DNA of 64,000 bases, from NCBI GenBank assembly GCA_027625915.1, contig JANTQA010000008.1, positions 6,131,501 to 6,195,500 on the forward strand, in the 5' to 3' direction. The position numbers and the translations under genes were made by a program. Shown piece by piece: positions 56,845-64,000 of the stretch (positions within the stretch are counted from its first letter, which is position 1; each line of letters begins with the position of its first letter). The notes under the pieces were generated by a model. The model saw nothing but the letters and a program-made list of their open reading frames with translations. It ran no database searches and was not told where the DNA came from. The DNA comes from Anaeramoeba flamelloides. Lineage: Eukaryota; Metamonada; Anaeramoebidae.

Positions 56845-59538
56845 TAAAAAAGTTTTTGTTTTCCACATCAAGGGATCTTTTGAATTTGATAATGGAGTTT
56901 CGCAAATGATTTTTGGTTTCTTTTTTTTTTCCAAACCAAAGAAATTTGAAAGGAAAAGGTTTTCAGCCTTTTTTGATGTTAGTTTAAAAATCTCGTTTCT
57001 TGTTTCACAAAATTAAAAACAATTTTTTTGTCAAATTAAAATATTTAAAAATTTAAAAATAAAAAAAAATAAAATACTCTTTTAACCATTTTAATCATTG
57101 AAACCAAATTTGTGGATGAAAATATAATGGGTCAAGATCATTTCCAAATTTTAAAATTTTACAAAATTTCAATAATTTTTCAACCAAAAATTAAAAATCC
57201 AAAAGTCTCTGGTTAATCGTCCCTCCACTTTATATTCAAGTATTATCGAATAAAAGGTAAGGGAATGAACATACATCAATTTAATCGGGAGTAAAAGTTT
57301 TCCAATGGGTAAAAAAAATCGATTTTAAATTTACCTTGTTTTGTTTGAAAAGTCATACAAGTTTTTGATCAAAAACTGTTTGTTTTAATTTTCCTCAAAA
57401 ATCCTAAAATAGGAATATTTTGGCTTTCCTTTAAGATATAATGAATTAAATGTTTTATTTTACTTGTGGTATTATATTATAGTACCCACAGAGAATATAA
57501 TTCGGAGAATCCTTAAATTATTAATTAACCTTTCAGAAATTGGGGACTTGGATTATTTTTTTTAATTATTGAAATTGTGTTGTTTTTGGAAAAGTTGAAT
57601 GAAAATTTTGATCTTTTAATTTTAAAATTAACAGTATAAAAAATGATGTAGATCCGAAAAATATAACATCATTTTTTAAATTTTTTTAAATTTTTACTAG
57701 CGAAAAATAAAAAGAATAAAAATCTTGGCTGAATTACTTTTAATTGAAAACTAGAAGGCTTTTAGGCAGTCATTTCCTTCACTAAATTTTGATTTAAAAC
57801 CATGAATCAATCCAAATATTTTTTTTTTTCATATACTGAGAAATGATATTAAATAAATCAATTTTGTTCACCAAAATCGGTTTCTTTGATGGTAATACTG
57901 ATCCTCAAACAATTTAATAAAAATTTTTTAATTCAATTGTTATTTTTGAAAATTTGGAAACTAATCTTTTAATTCCACTCTTACCAAAGAATATTTTCAA
58001 AAGATTAAATTGAACAACGTTTCATTTGACAATTTAAGCAATAAAAATCATTATTCATAGCTTTAGCATAATAATTTCCAAAAACGAAAAATGAAACAAA
58101 AAATTTCAGAACTTGCTTAGAATTTGCCAATTTTCATAAAAAGAAATTCGACGAATTAGAATCCTTTTTGATTGATTGTATTGGAATTCAATCTTAGAAA
58201 AAGAGTTCTTTAAAAAATTTAAAATAAATTCTGATTGAGATCATAATAGTTACAAATCAAAAAAAGTTTCTATCCCTTGTTCAAATGATTCCTTTTGAAG
58301 ATAATTAATTTTTTATAGCTTGAAAAAAAATAATAAATTTTACTCAGAGTTATTTTTCTGACTAGTTTTCATACATATTGAGAAACCAGAAGAATTTTTG
58401 AGTGAATAAAATTGTATTACAGTTAACTGGATCAGTAGTGGTTTTGATAAATAAATGAGTCCTGTTATCTAAATTTTTGAAAAAAAAAAATTTATATTTT
58501 TTATCGAAAAATTTCGAAAAGGTTTTAACCAATTGTTCGAAAAGCCCAAGAACTGAAAGAACACTATTCATTCTCATGGTTTTGTTATTTAAAAGCTTGC
58601 TCTATTTCAAAACTATTATTTAAAAATTTACTAATAATGTTGAGTTTTCTAACGAAATCAAAAAGTTAATATTTTTGGATTTAAAAAATTCCACTATTCA
58701 ATTAAATTAACCCAACCTAGAAGAGGATTTAATTAACTGATTGATTTTGAATTGATCAAATATGTTTTAAAATTAAAATATTTTGTAGTCAATTAATAAC
58801 CATAATTTTTTAATGGCAATTAGATCTGTGATCTTTTAAATTAATCACAATTTTACTCAATACTCTCAAATTTTTGTTCAAAAAAATTCTTAATATAACT
58901 GTCCAATTCTGTTAAAAATCCCTATTAATTAATTGTTATTTAATTTTTTAAATTTTTAGTGATGACAACCAAACTTTTTAAAAAATTTCTCAATAAAATT
59001 GTAAAATTTGTTGATCAATCTCACTTTTTTGAGGAATCAATAAACCAAATCATATTCTTCATAATTTTTAATAGTATGAGTGTCATTCGAGAAAATTCTT
59101 CAATCTTGCTTCAAATGAAAAACTAAAAAAGAAAATCGGAAATAACGTCTTGATCGCGATTCTCTTAAAAAATTTAATATTTTTTTTAAAAAACAACACT
59201 TGATCTGAATCGAATTATTGAGCTAGTTGAGTGTTATATAATAAATCACTCTAAAATTAATCAATTCAATAATCTTCTTTATCAAAAAATTAATAAAAAA
59301 AATTGAAACCAACCATTAGGTTCTTTCAAAAGGAGTCAACCAAATGTTGATTTTCGCTCAAGATCTGAAAAATATTTTTTGGTTTTTGCTAATTTTTTTT
59401 TACTTGCTTTGTTTTTTGAATAATATTTTTTATAAAATATTAAGAACTCAAGCAATTAGTAAAATAAAGTTTTTCTTCACCTTAAAACAATAATAACAGA
59501 AATTTGAAAAAAAAATACGCTTTTGAAACACAAGTGCC

Positions 59539-61823
59539 ATGTTAACTCACTTCGAACAACAAAGAAAAGGAACCTCAAAACCCTCCTTAATATTTAAAAC
59601 AGCATATTTTTATACAACAGGAGGTTTGTGCTCAATTGCGTCACAAAAACTTGCCGATCCAATAAGAGGGAAAATGCCTTCCTTTAAGGGAGTCAGCTCC
59701 ATGTTTTTAAGATCTGCATTTAACCAAGTTATCAGTGAGAACATTAAAGAAACATTAAGAGAACATTTTAATTTGAGCCACGGGTATGAGGATGCTTGGA
59801 AAATGGGATTAGTTGCGGGTGTTTGCATCGGGATAACAAGACCATTTTTTACCACATTTTGGGTAAGTTAATTGTTTTTGTACCTTCCTTCAATCTTGTA
59901 TAATCTTAGTGTTGGGTATTATGTAAGATACTTGATAAAAAAATAATCTCATGCCAAGTTGTTTGAAAAAAATTTGATCAATAATAATTTGTACCTGCTC
60001 TGAAAATTGGTCTATTGAAGTTTGGTGTTTATTTCATTGATAAAGTTTTTTTTTAAAAATATTGCTAATCTCACATTTTTTTTACTAAAATTATTAGTTT
60101 AATTTCCATTGTTAAATCTCAATTAACTCAACAAATAAAACAACTCAAGAGAAAGAATCTTTTGAAAACCAAGTCAATTTTACAAAGTTTCTTAACATTT
60201 AAAGGTTTATAATGTGCAAATGAAAGCTTGTGTAAACAAATTAGTAAATGGAAAATGAATTAAAAATTTTCAGTTATTGAGATGATTATATCAGTATGTC
60301 ATAAAACTTTTCAAAATAATTTCTAAGTTTATTCAAAAACATATTAATCAATCTGAGTGCAGCAATTTTCAAAAAGTAATTAATTCTTTTTTTTTAAGAA
60401 TTAGCAGAAATAACTTTTGAGAGAAAAATGTTGGACACAGAAAAATAGTTGGACTGCAATTTTAATTGGGAACATTACTGAAAATGATTTTTAATTTCTT
60501 TCGTTTGTGAAATAACTAAAGAAAATAACAATAATCTACTTACTAGAATAAGGATTAATGTAATTCTACTTTTTCAAAACCTTATCTCTTTCTAATCTAA
60601 AGCAAGTTTAAAAATTACCATTTTCCGAATTAATAATAAGCTTTACTAAAACTAGGATTTGTGTTAAAATAGCATGATCGACTTTAGTTATCAACCATTC
60701 AAATGAGTATTCTACACACACACCACAGATTAATGAACTTGTAACACATTTAAACCTGGATTTATATAAAATTCACCTAGTTACCAATAGGATTTTATTT
60801 TCAATTTTATGAATATTCCCAATTAAAAATGATTGGAAACCATTTTTCTCTTTCCAACATTTTACTCTCAACAGTAAAAAATTTTTTAAAGTTTGATGTT
60901 TTTGTAAGGTGTTTTCTTTTTTTTAAAAAAAGTACTTTTTTTCTGACTTCAATACCTCTTATTGCCAGTTAATCATTAACGCCCCACTTTATTAAAATAA
61001 AAAACTTTCAAAAAGTTTTAATTCTCATGTGTAAAAAAACTTCAAATATTAAAATATCACTTTTTACAAATCTTTTCGAAAAAATTTTTCACTTTATTAA
61101 AATAGAAAACTTGATAAAGTTTTAAAAAAGGAACTCACATTTTTAAAAAGTTGTAACACAAATATTATTTGAATTTTTTTATTCTTGATCGTTTTCCTTT
61201 TATTGTTTTATATATAAACCTTTTATTCAACACTTTTAAACACTATTGAACGGTTTTTTGAAAAAAAGTTCTCATTGTTTTCTTTTTTCAATTTTTTACT
61301 TTTCTATTATTTTTTTATATTTCAAAAGGACAATTTAAAAAAATATCATCAAGAAACAACTGTCACTGAGGAAACCGATGGATTATTTACGCCATTTAAT
61401 TCAATTTTTGATTTTGTTCAAACAGAAGGAATTGGCAACATCTGGAAAGGATACGGTTTACGGGCTCTGCGAGGTGTAACATATTCATCAGCTTTCTATG
61501 CCTTGAAGGATATAAATTCAAATTGGATCAAATCCAGATATCTTCCTTTGGGCCCTCATGAACCCTTGTTAAAAAAATCATTAATCGATTTTTCGATTGG
61601 TGTAATTAGTGCATGCCAAGCTTCCTTCTTAACAAAACCAGTGGTTATTTCATTAGTAGACATATACAGAGGAAAAGAATTTAGTTTAAGGAACGTATTG
61701 AAAAAATCTGCAAAAGACGCAAAAAGAAAGGCGCCTTCAATCGGATTTCGTATGATACTATATGGAACCGCAAGAGCCAATTTACAAACAGTTGATCAAG
61801 TTATTAAAAGGGCACTTTGGTAA
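59539..61823 (+). CDS. Divergent mitochondrial carrier (SLC25)-like protein, two exons
   Basis: Exon 1 is 59539-59862 (108 codons, ending TTFW), the donor is GTAAGT, and exon 2 is 61329-61823 (starting DNLKKYHQE after TTTCAAAAG). Both junctions are phase 0 and give a 272-residue protein, close to the usual 300 of carriers. Three carrier-like modules can be traced: GGLCSIASQKLADPIRGKM; GLVAGVCIGITRPFFTTFW joined to DNLKK, then the best match EGIGNIWKGYGLRALRGVTYSSAFYALKD (the EG...W-K-G signature and following helix); and IDFSIGVISACQASFLTKPVVISLVDIYRGK. Canonical PxDxxK motifs are degenerate in all three, so the substrate cannot be guessed. If the host is anaerobic this could be a hydrogenosomal or mitosomal carrier; that is inference. 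A few residues suitable for inner-membrane insertion are present but no clear presequence. Confidence 0.72.
59863..61328 (+). other. 1.47-kb intron of the carrier-like gene
   Basis: The donor GTAAGT at 59863 and acceptor TTATATTTCAAAAG ending at 61328, with a T-rich tract just upstream (61275-61322). It contains no recognised repeat copy or frame of note. Confidence 0.75.
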
Positions 61824-62078
61824 ATTGTTCATTGTTGTATCTTATTTTTGACAATTGAAATCAATCAAATCCAAGATTATCCAACAAACAAACATTTTTT
61901 TGAAAATATTATTTTTTTGATTTAAGAGGATCAAAAAAATTGCATATTTATTTGAACATTTCGGAATTTATAACAAAAATATTAAGAAAAAATTAATTAC
62001 ATTCTTTCTTTTTCATTTTCATTTTTTAGATCTAATTGTGATATTTATTACTTTATCGAAAAAAAAAAAACAAATAAT

Positions 62079-62110
<32 letters not shown>

Positions 62111-64000
62111 AGGCAGAATTATCAAAATTCAATCTAAATATTGAGAAATTATATTGTTTTGAACAGGAATACATTTTGGAGATGAGTCTTCAAAATTTTT
62201 ATTGAAAATAAAAAATAATAGGAAATGCGAAAAAATTTATTTTTTGTTTATTATTGTTTCATTTTTTTTTAGATATATTTCCTTCAGCAACATTATTTAT
62301 AAAAAAGTGAGTAAGAAAAAAAATCAAAATTTTTACTCAAATAGTTTGATTTACTCTTTTAATCAACCTGAGTCACATTCTCAAAAATTTTCAGATTCAA
62401 TTTGTTAAAATTGAATTTTTTTTTGTTTAAAGTTTAGGATATTAAAATTAAACTATAAATAAATGTAAAAAAGAAAGTCCTCATAAAAGAGGTCTATCAA
62501 AAAAATTTAATTTTGATTTTAGATATATATATATATAAATTTTGGTTCCATCTTTTTAGGGATTATGAGATTCAGGTCACCATAGATTTCTCTAAAATTA
62601 AAGTATGTTGGAATTCAGTGTAAATGATATTAGTTCGTGATGGCTCAAACAACTCTAAAAAAATTATTATGAATCTTATTGTACGATAAATTATTACTTT
62701 TTGTACAAATGGATCACAATTATAAAAATTGATTTTTGTAATTTTTTTTTTTATTAATTCTGTATTCGAAAATAAAAAAATAGAAACTCAAAATAACAGT
62801 ATTTCTGTTATTTAATAATTCATATGTTAGAACTTACCCCAAGTAACTATTTTTTCAATTTTTTAATTTCAAAGATTAACTCAATAATCATCAACATAAA
62901 AGCACAAAGATTGATTAGTTTATTTTGATTTTGATAAAGATACTTATAACATCAATATATTTCCAATATTTGCGAAATAATTTGTCAAAAGAATCCATTG
63001 ATTAATTGAAATAATATTCTAAAATTGAATCTTTTGGCAACTAATATACCTTTCGCCACAAATTTAAGAAAGATCTTTTGTGACTTTGGAGTATGAATAG
63101 TGATAATTCATCCTTTAAATTTGTTGCGAAATGCAGATTTTTTTCTCAAATTCCAGGGTTTTTTCACTAATACATGGATCATTTTTCATTGTTGATATCA
63201 ACAAATATTCCTTCTTGACTAATCAATTGTTTAGAGACATTTGAACTATGTAGAACTAATATAATATGGTCCAATATCAACCTATTTTGATTTTATAGTT
63301 CTTATTGGTAGACGGTTAATCCATTAACAAATCATATTTTAGGATTGATCATAATTGTAAAATCAAAAAGCAATATAAATTGTATATATTTTTTTTCGAT
63401 AAGAACATCAAATAATATTTTTATTATGAAATAAAATTATTTAAATATTTATATGATTTTTACACTAACTGGGAAACTTAAAACAAGGAAATTTTCAAAA
63501 ACTAGGAAATTTTATTTTTCTGATTAATTGGATATATTAGTAGAAAATCAAAAATATACACTCATTTGACAGATAAATATATAAATTATAGAGTGACCAA
63601 TAACAGTTCTAATTGTGAGATTGGTAATAAAATTCTCAATCTATCAATTTTAATGGTTTGGATAATGGAGAAATTAAAAAATTTCCTAATCTGAAAATTT
63701 CTTAGAGAAAATGTTACTAAAAACAAAAATGTTATTTGATATTTTAATTTTAAAATAATAACCCTTTTTATCAATTGAAAATATTTGAAATTCTTGTTAA
63801 ATTTGAGAGATCTGTTTAATTTCATGAATCTAATTTTAAAAATCTTTTTCTATAAAAATAAATACTCTTTATTTCCCATTCAAAATTAAAAACTTTGAAC
63901 AAAATATTATAAGATCAGATCTAAAAGGAAATAAAACTCTTGATTCAAAAAAGACAAAAACAAAAAAATTCTCATTGTAGACATTTTCTAAAAAACTTAG
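61824..64000. other. Gene-free stretch at right edge
   Basis: It contains the 3' flank of the carrier-like gene, a long A run (62059-62105), and a full repeat D copy (62555-63327). The minus-strand frame at 63586-63825 is low-complexity and not called. Confidence 0.6.
62555..63327 (+). mobile_element. TIR repeat D, copy 5 (reference copy)
   Basis: About 773 bp, the same length as copy 3 (775 bp). The left end is TTTAGGGATTATGAGATTC; the right end is GGTAGACGGTTAATCC. The left arm (GTAAATGATATTAGTTCGTG ... GGCTCAAAC) is the diverged inverse of the right arm (ACATTTGAACTATGTAGAAC ... TAATATAATATGG). No open frame of useful size exists, so it is non-autonomous. The terminal GGGATTA and the TTAA at several copy margins do not fit a single well-known superfamily (piggyBac uses TTAA followed by CCC). 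Confidence 0.8.

Larger units (their letters stand above)
50077..59538. other. Gene-free stretch, 9.5 kb, repeat-rich
   Basis: It lies between the DOCK gene's 5' end and the carrier gene's 5' end (divergent), so both promoters are within it. It contains repeat D fragments, telomere-like degenerate sequence, repeat G copies, LINE fragment C with hairpin inserts, and two near-identical MITEs (56025-56221, 56647-56844). No host gene is recognised. Frames such as 52684-52896, 55424-55612, 56299-56496 and 58362-58577 show no family resemblance. Confidence 0.55.

Overview
The window is a very AT-rich (roughly 75-80% A+T by eye) stretch of eukaryotic nuclear DNA. Genes are few and far apart, spliceosomal introns are GT-AG, the code appears standard (TAA, TAG and TGA all act as stops), proteins carry long Lys/Glu, Asn, Asp/Glu and Ser/Gly runs, and the spaces hold many small inverted-repeat elements. 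The protein set (TORC2 subunit Rictor, a DOCK-family GEF, ADP-dependent glucokinase, eS6) and the KEKEKE-type repeats suggest a free-living amoeboid protist. Anaeramoeba or a similar metamonad is my best guess, by style only; nothing in the sequence proves it.

Layout. 1-1277: 5' part of an unrecognised Lys-rich gene running off the left edge (minus). 5517-6941: unrecognised coiled-coil/Ser-Gly repeat protein (plus). 6942-18063: repeat land with a 5'-truncated LINE, a TA-targeted MITE inside it, another long-TIR MITE, a 1.2-kb hAT-like non-autonomous element and microsatellites. 18064-18867: ribosomal protein eS6 (plus). 21190-22845: ADP-dependent glucokinase (minus). 22846-28475: more MITEs, a LINE tail and a 0.8-kb TIR repeat with a MITE nested in it. 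28476-37025: Rictor (minus), two large exons separated by a 4.57-kb intron. 42135-50076: DOCK-family Rho GEF (minus) with a 260-bp intron near its start and a one-base frame change in a 26-base A run. 50077-59538: repeats, including a third LINE copy and two near-identical MITEs. 59539-61823: divergent mitochondrial-carrier-like protein (plus) with a 1.47-kb intron.

Functional links. Rictor (TORC2) and a DOCK GEF (Rac/Cdc42-type activation) both act in actin and motility signalling in other eukaryotes and lie on the same strand about 5 kb apart; a functional link here is only suggestive. eS6 is core translation. ADP-glucokinase starts glycolysis using ADP rather than ATP. No bacterial-type operons, CRISPR arrays, tRNA or rRNA genes were recognised. 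I did not find a convincing new molecular system. The strongest new observations are gene-structure ones (giant Rictor intron, split DOCK frame, possible five-base first exon of the glucokinase) and several apparently undescribed TIR repeat families that can be defined from multiple copies within the window.
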